49,566 nt of DNA from positions 1 to 49,566 of the forward strand of contig JANXAL010000068.1 of NCBI GenBank assembly GCA_025062325.1, given 5' to 3'. Below, piece by piece: positions 32,693 to 40,718 of this stretch. This DNA is from Roseiflexus sp. (GTDB lineage Bacteria; Chloroflexota; Chloroflexia; Chloroflexales; Roseiflexaceae). The position numbers were made by a program, and so were the translations under genes. The notes beneath the pieces are model-generated. The model worked only from the letters and a program-made list of their open reading frames with translations, made no database searches and had not been told where the DNA came from. Position 1 is the stretch's first letter. Each line of letters starts with the position of its first letter.

Positions 32693-34057
32693 ATGCCCCG
32701 GGGTATGCCCGTGTACGACTTCGAGGAGCTAGACTTCTATGAGCTGCTTGGCGTGTCGCGTTCGGCGTCGCCGGAGGAGATTAAGCGCGCATATCGGCGC
32801 GAGATTGCCAGGTATCATCCCGACCGGTACGTGAATGCCAGCCCTGAAGATCTGGAGTATGCGCGCCGCCGCAGTCAGTTGCTGACCGAGGCGTATGCAA
32901 CGCTGAGCAATCCGTCTGCGCGGAGCGCCTACAACCTTGATCGCCGCCGCCAATCCGGTCGGAGTCCGTCACGCACTGCACCGCCGCCGCCTCCGCCAAC
33001 CCAGCGCGACCATCAGGCGGAACTCTACCAGCAGGCGCGCAACCACTTCGAGGCGGGACGGTACGTGCAGGCGATTGCGGCATTACGCCAGTTGCATCAG
33101 ATCAATCCGTTCTACCGCGATAGCGCTGCGCTGCTGGCGGACGCTGAGTCTCGGCTGCGGGATCGTGCTGCTGAAAAACGTCTCGCTGCAGCGCCGATTC
33201 CACTGCGACATCTAACCCTGATTGCCGGAGCGGTGGTCGTTCTCGTGCTGGTTAGCGGTGCGATCTGGCGGTTGGGATCACAGCACTCGCTGCGATCTGC
33301 CGATGCCGGTGCGGGGGTGATTGTGACACCGGATACCCTGCCATCACCGGTGTCAGTCGAAGCGACACCGCCGATGCCGTTGCCAACCGTCCTGCTGGCG
33401 GCGCTAACGACCTCGCCCGTACCGTCGCCACCCCCGCAAGCGACAGTCGCACTGCCGACGCTGACGGTGCAAGAGTCATCAGACCCGCTTATGCCAACGC
33501 CGCTTTCACGATCACCTGAAGCGGAAGGCGCTCTGCTGCTGCGCGACGATACGTTTGACCGGGGATGGGCAGCGGTGCGCCGCACGACATGGAGCGTCGG
33601 ACCGCGTGATGGACGGTATCGCGTCGCTGCCGAAGCGCAGGTCGGGGTAATCTGGAGTTATCGCAGCGTCTCGAGCAGTAATATCCGCATGAACGTTGAT
33701 GTTGAAGTCGTTGAGGGCAAAGGGGGGGTGATCCTGCGGTTTCGTGACGAACAGAATTACCTGATCTTCGTCGTAGCGCCGCAGACTGGCGATTTTCTTC
33801 TTGAGCAGATGCGGAATGGAACGCCGACGACAATCGCCAGCGGTACACGCGACGATCTCCGGTTTCCCGACAGACTCTTCCGCCTCGATGCCCGTCTCCG
33901 CGCTAGCCAGATCAGCATTGCTGTCAATGGGAAGGTCGTTGTCGAGACCGATATTCCCTCGCTGCCAACTGCTTCACGCTTCGGAGTGGCCGTCGTTGCG
34001 CGAGAAACGCGGAGCGAAGCCTGGTTCGATAATCTGGAAATTCGAGCGTTGCCCTGA
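32693..34057 (+). CDS. J-domain transmembrane protein with extracytoplasmic LamG/DUF1080-like domain
   Basis: 454 aa from ATG 32693; ATG 32705 is also possible (450 aa). N-terminal DnaJ domain (about 10-80): DFYELLGVSRSASPEEIKRA and RYHPDRYVNASPEDL with the HPD motif that stimulates DnaK. A short TPR-like stretch (about 105-155, QARNHFEAGRYVQAIAALRQ) is followed by one membrane segment near 175-195 (LTLIAGAVVVLVLVSGAIW) and a Pro/Thr-rich spacer. The C-terminal beta domain (about 280-454) has DDTFDRGWAAV, GGVILRFRDEQNYLIFVVAP and ISIAVNGKVVVETDIP, as in LamG/DUF1080 concanavalin-like folds. So it joins cytosolic chaperone recruitment to an outer sugar- or protein-binding domain. Its stop overlaps the next start by one base. 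Confidence 0.85.
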   Translation: MPRGMPVYDFEELDFYELLGVSRSASPEEIKRAYRREIARYHPDRYVNASPEDLEYARRRSQLLTEAYATLSNPSARSAYNLDRRRQSGRSPSRTAPPPPPPTQRDHQAELYQQARNHFEAGRYVQAIAALRQLHQINPFYRDSAALLADAESRLRDRAAEKRLAAAPIPLRHLTLIAGAVVVLVLVSGAIWRLGSQHSLRSADAGAGVIVTPDTLPSPVSVEATPPMPLPTVLLAALTTSPVPSPPPQATVALPTLTVQESSDPLMPTPLSRSPEAEGALLLRDDTFDRGWAAVRRTTWSVGPRDGRYRVAAEAQVGVIWSYRSVSSSNIRMNVDVEVVEGKGGVILRFRDEQNYLIFVVAPQTGDFLLEQMRNGTPTTIASGTRDDLRFPDRLFRLDARLRASQISIAVNGKVVVETDIPSLPTASRFGVAVVARETRSEAWFDNLEIRALP

Positions 34058-35205
34058 TGATACGTCAGCATACGAGCCTCATCCGTCCAACCAGGCGTTC
34101 GCCCGCCTCAAGCAGGCGCCGGTTCTTCCTCGTGTTCGCTGCACTGATTATTAGTAGTTGTGGTTTGGCGAACGACCCACAACCTGCAGCCCTGCCGCCG
34201 GTCACTGCGGAGGGCGAACAGTTGCGCGCCGGAGGACGAGATTTCGAGGTGCGCGGCGTTAACTACATTCGCCCGACCGGCGACGATGAACGTCGGTGCT
34301 GGACGCTTCAGTTCGGCGCCGACGTGAACTGTCCCTGGCGCATGTCTGTCATCGAAGCTGACTTCGACGCTATGCGCGCGCGGGGGGTCAATACCGTGCG
34401 CATCTTCCTCAATTACTATGTCTTCGGCGGTCAGCGCGAAGCCGACGCATCCTACCAGAAGAGCGACGCCCTGCGGCATCTGGAGGAGTTCATTGCTGCC
34501 GCAAATCGGCGCGGTCTGTATGTCTTGCCGGTGCTGCTCGTCGAGTATCCTCAGGATCGATTTGGACCAGAGTATTACGAACGGGCGCTCGAATGGCATG
34601 TGCGACCGCTGGTGCGTCATTTCGCCAGCAGACCCGGCATCCTGGCATGGGACCTGTTCAATGAACCGGATATTGGCAGCCCGGTCGATGTGCGTTGCTG
34701 GGACTGGGACAATGCCGATTTTCCGCTCTGCTTCCCGCTCGCCGAGGAGCGCCAGCGGTTTGTGCGCGTCGTTCACGATGAGGTGAAGCGCCTCGATCCC
34801 GAACGGTTGACGACCGTGGGCATGGCTTTTGCGAAGAGCTACTTTGAGCCAGCCGAAGCGACGATCCGCATGGCGGACGTGGTCGATTTTTACACGTTCC
34901 ATTACTACGACAACGAACCCTATGATAGTGGACGCTACCGGCAGCACTGGTACTATGGCGAAGGGTTCCCCGCCGACCTGCGCCGCGCCATTGACGAACT
35001 CCACGCGCTTGGGCTGCAAAAGCCGGTGGTGGTGACCGAACTCGGATTTCCGACCGGCCCGGGCGCCACGCGCACACTCGACGATCTGCGCCGCGACCAG
35101 CGGATTGCCCTGCAAACCATCCGCAACGCGCGCGGCGCGGGGGTTGTGCTCTGGTCGTTCCAATCGTCGCCAGAAGAGTTGCTTGGCGACCTGTTTGTAC
35201 GTTGA
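34057..35205 (+). CDS. Lipoprotein GH5-like (cellulase-superfamily) glycoside hydrolase
   Basis: 382 aa. The N-terminus has an Arg-rich start, a hydrophobic core and a lipobox (LVFAALIISSCGLAN), so it is probably a lipoprotein anchored outside the membrane. The catalytic TIM barrel then reads FEVRGVNYIRPTGDDER, FDAMRARGVNTVRIFLNYYV, ILAWDLFNEPD (acid/base Glu in NEP) and KPVVVTELGFPTGPG (nucleophile Glu in TELG). That pair of glutamates and GVNTVRI are hallmarks of GH5/clan GH-A enzymes such as mannanases or endoglucanases; the substrate is unknown. The ATG overlaps the TGA of the J-domain gene (TGATG), which suggests coupled translation and a joint surface role. Confidence 0.87.
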   Translation: MIRQHTSLIRPTRRSPASSRRRFFLVFAALIISSCGLANDPQPAALPPVTAEGEQLRAGGRDFEVRGVNYIRPTGDDERRCWTLQFGADVNCPWRMSVIEADFDAMRARGVNTVRIFLNYYVFGGQREADASYQKSDALRHLEEFIAAANRRGLYVLPVLLVEYPQDRFGPEYYERALEWHVRPLVRHFASRPGILAWDLFNEPDIGSPVDVRCWDWDNADFPLCFPLAEERQRFVRVVHDEVKRLDPERLTTVGMAFAKSYFEPAEATIRMADVVDFYTFHYYDNEPYDSGRYRQHWYYGEGFPADLRRAIDELHALGLQKPVVVTELGFPTGPGATRTLDDLRRDQRIALQTIRNARGAGVVLWSFQSSPEELLGDLFVR

Positions 35206-35465
35206 AGGTTGAAGGTGCAAAGGTAGAAGGCAGGTGACTCGCTCTGCGTCCTCTGCAGCTCTGGGGTTCATTCACAAGCGCAAATCTCGGAAGGTGTGAA
35301 GGTTACGGGTTGAAGGCGGAAGGGTCGGGTGATGCGCTCTGCGTCCTCTGCAGCTCTAGGGTTCATTCACGAGCGCAAACCTCGGAAGACGCGAAGCGGA
35401 AGAGGTCGAGGCAAGCGCTCTAACCCCTGACCCTCAACCTCTAGTTTCCAGTTCTCGATACTCTC
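35206..35465. repeat. Intergenic direct repeat of 53 bp, two copies
   Basis: Copies at 35241-35293 and 35336-35388 differ at only a few positions. Both start GCTCTGCGTCCTCTGCAGCT and end CTCGGAAG, and both are preceded by GAAGGY-type purine runs. The TAACCCCTGACCCTCAACCT stretch near 35420 resembles one at 26677. No gene is present. Confidence 0.6.
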
Positions 35466-36092
35466 GTGTCCACATCCTGTATCATCATCGCTGGCGGCTC
35501 AAGCCGACGCATGGGGAGCGATAAGCGTCGCCTGCGGCTATGGGGCGAGCGCGGCCCGACGCTGCTGGAACACATGGTTGCGCAGGCAGCCCGTTTCAGT
35601 GACGATGTGATTGTCGCCTTGAACGACCCGGAAGCCTGGAGCGGATTACCGGCGCGTCTGGTGTGCGACGAAGTGGAGCAGGGCGGTCCGCTCGCCGGGC
35701 TGGCTGCCGGTCTCGCGGCGAGCCGTTACGAGTATGCGCTGGCGCTGGCGTGCGACATGCCGCTGGTGCAGGAAGCATTGATCGATGCACTCCTGGCATA
35801 TCCGCGCCCCTACGATGCACTGGCGCCGCTCCGGTCCGATGACGGCGCGCGCGCGCCGCGCAATCGGCTGGCGGCGGAGCCGCTTTTGGCGATCTACCGA
35901 CGCACATGCCTCCATGCCATCCGCGACTGCCTGCAGCGCGGCGCGCGCGCGCTCGTTGAACCGCTGGCGATGGTCGATACCCGGCATCTTGCGCCAGAGG
36001 TCTGGCGACAGTACGATCCGCAGGGGTTGTCGTTCATCAATGTCAATCGACCGGAGGATGTTGTGCGGGTGCGGATGATTCTTGCTGGCTAG
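35466..36092 (+). CDS. mobA: Molybdenum cofactor guanylyltransferase
   Basis: 208 aa, GTG start. Transfers GMP to molybdopterin to form the bis-MGD precursor. Nucleotide-binding signature: CIIIAGGSSRRMGSDKRRLR (GGxSxRMGxDK). Others: DEVEQGGPLAGLAAGLAA, ALACDMPLVQEALIDAL (metal Asp) and the late LSFINVNRPEDVVRV (INxNxPED), all in the usual order and spacing. No other moco genes are nearby. The next gene starts 11 nt downstream, so transcription continues into the membrane-protein pair. The repeat-rich gap upstream does not show a clear promoter. Confidence 0.93.
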   Translation: MSTSCIIIAGGSSRRMGSDKRRLRLWGERGPTLLEHMVAQAARFSDDVIVALNDPEAWSGLPARLVCDEVEQGGPLAGLAAGLAASRYEYALALACDMPLVQEALIDALLAYPRPYDALAPLRSDDGARAPRNRLAAEPLLAIYRRTCLHAIRDCLQRGARALVEPLAMVDTRHLAPEVWRQYDPQGLSFINVNRPEDVVRVRMILAG

Positions 36093-36103
36093 AGCAGAGG
36101 GCG

Positions 36104-37621
36104 ATGATGCCGACCATCACGCGCTTTCGATCAGCCGCGCCTGTCGCAGGCGCGTCTCTCGGTCTGATTGGCGCATTGGCGTTGCTGTGGATCACGCGAC
36201 GTGCGCCGCTCACCCTGCCGCCGCTGGCATACTTCGACGCGCTGGGAGCGTTCTTCGTCTTTGCTGTGTGGTGTGGAACGGCGCTCTCGTCGGCGCTGCG
36301 CGCGCCAGCGGAACGGGGGTGGCGTTTCTGGCTGACGGCGCTGGCGCTGACGGTCGCGTTCGTTACGTCGTTGACTCCGCTGGTCGTCGCGGCGTATGTG
36401 CTGCTGGCGCTGATGCACCTGCCGCTGGCGCGGCGCGGCGAACTGCTGGCTGCGCTCCGCAGCGCCGTCATCCCGCTGCTGGCGGCTGCGGCGCTGGCTG
36501 CGGGGTACGGCGCACTGGCGCTGCGCGGCGTAGTGCGCTTCGATGCGCCGCTGGCCGGCGCTGCGCTCGACTCGCTCGTCTTCTGGTTCGTCCTGCTGGC
36601 TGCCGCGATCCCGCTGCTCCCGTCCGGCTCGCTGTCAGGAGAAACAGGACCTCCGCCGACCCGTCCGGCGATCAAAGTCGCGGGCGACGGAATGCGAAGT
36701 TCGCCTGCGCGGGCTAGCCTGGACCTGTTCGCCTTTGCCTGGCTCTACCCGCTCACGCGGCTGTACACTCTCAGCCCCTGGAACGAAGGGTGGTCATTCG
36801 CAACACTGACGCTCGGCGGCGGCGCGATGATCTGGTTGACGCTTGGCGCGTTGACTGCAGCGGCGCGTTCGCAGCGTGCGGAGAACAACCGCCGCCGATT
36901 GATCGCGCTGGCGCTGGCGGGAATAGGTCTCAGCAGCGGCGCCGGTCTGGCAGCGGGATGCTACGCGGTGCTCGTCTACCTGGTGCTCATCGTGAGTGAC
37001 AGTACAGGATCAGAGTCAGAGTCGACCACAGCAACCGTATTGGGACTGCCGCCGTCTGTACCATCCTGGCTGCTCTCCGGGGCATTTCCGCTGACCGCGC
37101 CATTCATTGCTACGTGGATGATCGTCGGCGCAGGCGCGGCTGGCGGCGTTACGATGCTGACCGCCGTCGCCTGGCTAACGATGCTGGTCAGTGCGCTGCC
37201 AGTGGTGAGCGACCTGAAGGCTGCCGAGTCGCGTCGCCGGTGGATTGGCGGCGGCGTCAGCCTGGTGCTCGGCGTGGCATCGCCGCTGGTTGTGCGCCTC
37301 CTCATCCAGCCGGTGATCGAACAGTTGCAAGGCGGGTTGAGCGTCTACGGCGATGTCAATGTCTGGCCCTGGGTCGGGCTGGCAATGGTCAACTCAGCGC
37401 GCACCGGCATCACGGCGCTGCCGACCGTCGGCGCCGCCGGGTTGATGGTCGTGCTGAGCGCGATGGTCTACCTGCTGGCGCGGTTGCTGCGCTCGACGCC
37501 TCCATCCAACCCTTCTTCCCCTGCTCCAGCAGCATACGACGAGATACTGCAGGATCTGCGCCGTGCCGTTCCCTGGCTTAGTGAGTCGGCAACGAAGGCG
37601 TCGGACCATGACGACTGCTGA
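36104..37621 (+). CDS. Polytopic membrane protein, faintly complex I antiporter-like
   Basis: 505 aa. About twelve hydrophobic segments spread through the length. SQRAENNRRRLIALALAGIG followed by a Ser-Ser-Gly turn and a helix (LAAGCYAVLVYLVLIV) is reminiscent of the KRLLAYSSIAHAG region of NuoL/M/N-type subunits, but the conserved Lys/Glu residues of the proton channel are not evident. The C-terminus is a soluble tail. A 44-bp dispersed repeat (36674-36717) forms the loop VAGDGMRSSPARAS between two hydrophobic stretches without breaking the frame. The gene overlaps the next by 14 nt. The complex I link is inference; I cannot name the family. Confidence 0.65.
   Translation: MMPTITRFRSAAPVAGASLGLIGALALLWITRRAPLTLPPLAYFDALGAFFVFAVWCGTALSSALRAPAERGWRFWLTALALTVAFVTSLTPLVVAAYVLLALMHLPLARRGELLAALRSAVIPLLAAAALAAGYGALALRGVVRFDAPLAGAALDSLVFWFVLLAAAIPLLPSGSLSGETGPPPTRPAIKVAGDGMRSSPARASLDLFAFAWLYPLTRLYTLSPWNEGWSFATLTLGGGAMIWLTLGALTAAARSQRAENNRRRLIALALAGIGLSSGAGLAAGCYAVLVYLVLIVSDSTGSESESTTATVLGLPPSVPSWLLSGAFPLTAPFIATWMIVGAGAAGGVTMLTAVAWLTMLVSALPVVSDLKAAESRRRWIGGGVSLVLGVASPLVVRLLIQPVIEQLQGGLSVYGDVNVWPWVGLAMVNSARTGITALPTVGAAGLMVVLSAMVYLLARLLRSTPPSNPSSPAPAAYDEILQDLRRAVPWLSESATKASDHDDC
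36674..36717. repeat. 44-bp dispersed repeat inside the membrane-protein gene
   Basis: AAAGTCGCGGGCGACGGAAT followed by GCGAAGTTCGCCTGCGCGGG and CTAG matches the reverse complement of 41194-41237 with only four differences. It keeps the reading frame of the gene in which it lies. Confidence 0.75.
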
Positions 37622-38444
37622 GTTGCTGTCGTTTCTGGGGCTGGCATGGTCGCGGCTGTTGGTCTTCCCTGGCGGCGCATGCGTGCTCATCGCCGTGTGG
37701 CTTGCGGAAGCGTTCGAGCGACGACGCGCGCAGCCTGCACTTCTGTTCTTTCCAACATCATGGCTCACGTCGCCGCTCACTGCAAGCGCCGTCGTACTCC
37801 CGTGGCTCGGCGTGGCGTTGCTGCCGCTGCCAGGTGCAACAGCGCTGTCGCGCCCCGTTGACCTGGTTGCCGTCGTCGGGCTGCTGGAGTGGCCCCGTCT
37901 GCTGGCAATCACTGCCGATCTGCAACGGGGCGACCGCACGCGGGGCGTGCAAAGGCTGGCAGCGGCGCTGAACGGCTATCCGCCCCTGGTTCTCTCGCTT
38001 CTCCTGATGTCACTGAAAACAGGAACACTGGAGGTTGCGGGGTTGCTGCGCGTCCCTGAGATCGGCGCTCCTCTGCAGCACACAGCGTGGTTCTGGCTCG
38101 GCGCAGGGGCGTTGATCCTTGCCTTGCCGCCGCTGATCGAGGTCGGACCATTCGCGCTCGACACGCTTGACGAATTGCGCCCCGGTCTACGTTTGCGGAC
38201 GCTGGGGTTCATCCTGATTGCCGCGTTGCCGGGTATGGCACTGTTGACCCGCGATGACGCCGAGGACTGGTGGCGTATTGCGTTGCCGCCGCTGGCGCTC
38301 GGCGGAGCGCTGTGGGTCTTTCACTCCAGCACGCGCCAGCAGTCGGCGCTGCGCTGGGCGCGCATCTATGCAGGACTCGACCTGATCCTTCTGCTGGCGT
38401 TGCTGGCAGCCGGGCTGCTGGCGTTGCAGGCGCGACTGGCGTAG
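37608..38444 (+). CDS. Polytopic membrane protein, faintly NuoH/EchB-like
   Basis: 278 aa from ATG 37608, which overlaps the upstream gene by 14 nt; an in-frame start at 37563 would increase the overlap. Seven or eight hydrophobic segments. The segment RPVDLVAVVGLLEWPRLLAI and the loop ALPPLIEVGPFALDTLDELR recall NuoH/EchB proteins, where a helix is followed by a conserved Pro and acidic loop facing the quinone or hydrogenase site. Similarity is low, and no other complex I or hydrogenase gene is near. The pair with the upstream gene may form one small membrane complex. Function is not known. Confidence 0.65.
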   Translation: MTTAELLSFLGLAWSRLLVFPGGACVLIAVWLAEAFERRRAQPALLFFPTSWLTSPLTASAVVLPWLGVALLPLPGATALSRPVDLVAVVGLLEWPRLLAITADLQRGDRTRGVQRLAAALNGYPPLVLSLLLMSLKTGTLEVAGLLRVPEIGAPLQHTAWFWLGAGALILALPPLIEVGPFALDTLDELRPGLRLRTLGFILIAALPGMALLTRDDAEDWWRIALPPLALGGALWVFHSSTRQQSALRWARIYAGLDLILLLALLAAGLLALQARLA

Positions 38445-38447
38445 CGG

Positions 38448-40022
38448 CTAAATAATCAGCGTCGTTGCGTGCTTAATATCCGGTTCCTCGCGCAGGCGCG
38501 CCAGCACATGCGGCGGCACCGGGTCATCAAGACGCAGCACCATCATTGCCTGTTCGCGCGGCGCCAGTCGGCCCACGTCCATGCTAGCGATGTTGACGTC
38601 CGCCTCGCCGAGGAGCGTGCCAACCTTCCCGATCATGCCAGGGCGGTCCCGGTGATAGGTGAAGAGCATTGGACCAGAGGGCACGAACGTGACCCAGAAG
38701 CCGTCTGCCTCAACAACGTATGGTTCGCCGCGCAGGATCGTTCCGGCAAACTCGCGCGGGCCATCACTCGTTTGCGCGCGCAATACCAGCAATCCTGAGA
38801 AGTTTCCGGCGTCTTCAGTCGAAAATTCAGTCAGCTTCAGCCCTACTTCACGCGCCAGGATCGGCGCATTCACCGGCGTCACTCGCTCTTCACGGGTGCC
38901 AGCCAGCAACCCCTGCAAGACTGCCAGCCGCACCGGCGTGGTATCGACGGTCGCCAGTTCACCGCGATATTCGATCTCGAAGTTGCGCACTGGATCGTGG
39001 ACCAGACCAGCGCAGAGCATGCCGAGGCGTCGCCCCAGGTCGATGTAGGGCGCGACAAGACCACGGTGCTCTGGCGGGATGTAGGGGGCATTCACTGCAT
39101 AGTGCGGCGACCCGCCCGCCAGCGCCACGAGGACCCCCTCAGCGACGTCAACGCCGGTCAGCGCCTGCGCTTCGACGGTGGAGGCGCCCAGGTGCGGCAG
39201 GGTGATCACACGCGGATGCCCGACGAGGGGATTGCCAACTGGCGGCTCGGTCGAGTAAGTATCGAGCGCGGCGCCAGCGATATGCCCGCTATTGATCGCT
39301 TCAAGCAGCGCCATCTCATCCACCACGCCGCCGCGCGCCGCATTGATCAGGTAAGCGCCGCGTTTCATCTGCGCCAGGCGCTCTGCATTGATCAGGTTGC
39401 GGGTCGAGTCGATCAGCGGCACGTGGAGTGACACGATATCCGCCTGTGCCAGCACCTCCTCGAGCGGCGCAAGGGTTACGCCGAGCTGCGCAGCGCGTTC
39501 GGTCGAAACGACCGGATCGTAGCCGACGACGTGCATTTCCAGCCCACGCGCGCGACGCGCCACTTCAGAACCAATCCGCCCCAGCCCGATCAACCCTAGC
39601 GTCTTGCCGCGCACCTCGAAGCCCATAAAGCGATTGCGTTCCCACTTCCCCGCGACGACCGAACTGTGCGCCTGCGGGATGTGACGCGCCAGGCTCAGGA
39701 TCAGCCCGATGGTCAGCTCCGCTACGGCGACGCTGTTCGACGCCGGGGCGTTGACGACCATAATCCCCTGGCGGGTGGCAGCGTCAAGATCGATATTGTC
39801 CACCCCGGTTCCGGCGCGCCCCACAACGCGCAGACGGGTTCCTGCCGCCAGGACATCGGCAGTGACTTTGGTGGCGCTGCGGACGATCAGGGCGTCGTAT
39901 TCGGGAAGGATGGCGATCAGACTGGCTTTGTCGAGATCGGTGCGAACATCGACATGCGCGGCGGCGCGGAGCCGGGCAAGCCCTTCCTCGGCGATCGGCT
40001 CAGTGACAAGAATGCGGTCCAT
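38448..40022 (-). CDS. serA: D-3-phosphoglycerate dehydrogenase, long form
   Basis: 524 aa from ATG 40022 (MDRILVTEPIAEEGLARLRA); longer in-frame starts would cross the promoter. First step of serine synthesis, oxidising 3-phosphoglycerate with NAD. Substrate/NAD core: VVGRAGTGVDNIDLDAATRQ, TLGLIGLGRIGSEVARRARG (Rossmann GxGxxG), YLINAARGGVVDEMAL (catalytic Arg) and ITLPHLGASTVEAQ (catalytic His). The C-terminal half has the intervening domain and an ACT domain (MLFTYHRDRPGMIGKVGTLL, DVNIASMDVGR) for serine feedback. Length matches the Bacillus/Mycobacterium type. It lies downstream of mazEF but has its own promoter. Confidence 0.96.
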   Translation of the reverse strand: MDRILVTEPIAEEGLARLRAAAHVDVRTDLDKASLIAILPEYDALIVRSATKVTADVLAAGTRLRVVGRAGTGVDNIDLDAATRQGIMVVNAPASNSVAVAELTIGLILSLARHIPQAHSSVVAGKWERNRFMGFEVRGKTLGLIGLGRIGSEVARRARGLEMHVVGYDPVVSTERAAQLGVTLAPLEEVLAQADIVSLHVPLIDSTRNLINAERLAQMKRGAYLINAARGGVVDEMALLEAINSGHIAGAALDTYSTEPPVGNPLVGHPRVITLPHLGASTVEAQALTGVDVAEGVLVALAGGSPHYAVNAPYIPPEHRGLVAPYIDLGRRLGMLCAGLVHDPVRNFEIEYRGELATVDTTPVRLAVLQGLLAGTREERVTPVNAPILAREVGLKLTEFSTEDAGNFSGLLVLRAQTSDGPREFAGTILRGEPYVVEADGFWVTFVPSGPMLFTYHRDRPGMIGKVGTLLGEADVNIASMDVGRLAPREQAMMVLRLDDPVPPHVLARLREEPDIKHATTLII

Positions 40023-40103
40023 TGGCGTGTCTACGCTCCTGGAGATGTGCAGACCCGATACCGGCTCGGCGATGAGGCAGTCGCTCCGCTGCGACAGGGT
40101 GAT

Positions 40104-40112
40104 ATTATAGCA
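40104..40112 (-). promoter_or_regulatory. Extended -10 promoter TGCTATAAT of serA
   Basis: On the minus strand TGCTATAAT is a perfect extended -10, about 80 nt before the serA ATG. It sits between mazF and serA, so serA need not depend on the toxin-antitoxin promoter. Confidence 0.6.
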
Positions 40113-40137
40113 TAGATAATGCGGTGCGTTATATTCA

Positions 40138-40461
40138 TCACTCAGCAAACAGCTCAGCCAGGACTGCCAGCACCTGTTGCTGTGTGCTGCGATCGATCCG
40201 TCCGAGGTGTTTGATCAGCCGACGCCGGTCAATGGTGCGGATCTGATCCAGTACAATATACGCATCGCGATCCTCGAAGCGGCAGGCGACGCGCGTCGGA
40301 TATGCGCGCGATTTGGTGGTCATTGGCGCAACGATGACTGTTTGAATGGCATCATTCAATTCATCGGGCGAGATAATCAGACAGGGGCGCGTTTTCTGGA
40401 TTTCGGCGCCAACCGTCGGATCGAGCTGGACGAGAAAGACGTCAAACCGCCTGACTACCAT
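40138..40461 (-). CDS. mazF: MazF/PemK-type toxin endoribonuclease
   Basis: 107 aa from ATG 40461; a GTG at 40467 is also in frame but lies further into mazE. The MazF fold is seen as RRFDVFLVQLDPTVGAEIQK then TRPCLIISPDELNDAI, with VIVAPMTTKSRAYPTRV and IVLDQIRTIDRRRLIKHLGR. Typical KTRPxxIxS and DQxRxxDxxRL motifs line the RNA-binding groove of these mRNA interferases. The ATG overlaps the mazE stop by 7 nt, as usual for the toxin gene of a module. Sequence specificity cannot be predicted. The toxin would be inactive when bound by the antitoxin. Confidence 0.93.
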   Translation of the reverse strand: MVVRRFDVFLVQLDPTVGAEIQKTRPCLIISPDELNDAIQTVIVAPMTTKSRAYPTRVACRFEDRDAYIVLDQIRTIDRRRLIKHLGRIDRSTQQQVLAVLAELFAE

Positions 40462-40718
40462 TCCCACTCAGTCTCCTCCCAGGTTGTCAGGCTGGTATCA
40501 GGCATCAGGAGCCGATCATCGCCCTGCTCTGCCATTTGCCGAAACGCTTCCGCCCAACCCGCACGCGGTCGTTTGCCGCGCCGAACAATTAGATGGTCGT
40601 CCCGGACTTCGAGTTCGACGACGTCGGTCAACTGCAATTGTTCAAGCAACGCCGCTGGAATGCGAATACCCTGAGAGTTGCCGATTCTGACCAGGCGGGT
40701 CTGAATCACATTTGCCAT
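40455..40718 (-). CDS. mazE: MazE/AbrB-type antitoxin
   Basis: 87 aa from ATG 40718, with AGGAGG just upstream; a GTG at 40724 lies within the ribosome site. N-terminal AbrB/SpoVT swapped-hairpin DNA-binding domain: VIQTRLVRIGNSQGIRIPAA and DVVELEVRDDHLIVRR. An acidic, likely unstructured C-terminus (MPDTSLTTWEETEWEW) would wrap the MazF dimer. The arrangement of antitoxin first, then overlapping toxin, is typical. It would autoregulate its own promoter. Confidence 0.92.
   Translation of the reverse strand: MANVIQTRLVRIGNSQGIRIPAALLEQLQLTDVVELEVRDDHLIVRRGKRPRAGWAEAFRQMAEQGDDRLLMPDTSLTTWEETEWEW

Noticed and set aside
34108-35271. 387-codon minus-strand frame across the GH5-like gene
   Set aside because: Antisense to a protein with clear catalytic motifs; no ribosome site or family signature.
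35206-35460. Direct repeats as attachment sites of a mobile island
   Set aside because: No integrase or tRNA gene is near, and similar sequence occurs elsewhere as a plain intergenic repeat.
40022-40148. N-terminal extension of serA to 40148
   Set aside because: It would translate through a perfect extended -10 promoter and into the end of mazF; SerA homology begins at 40022.
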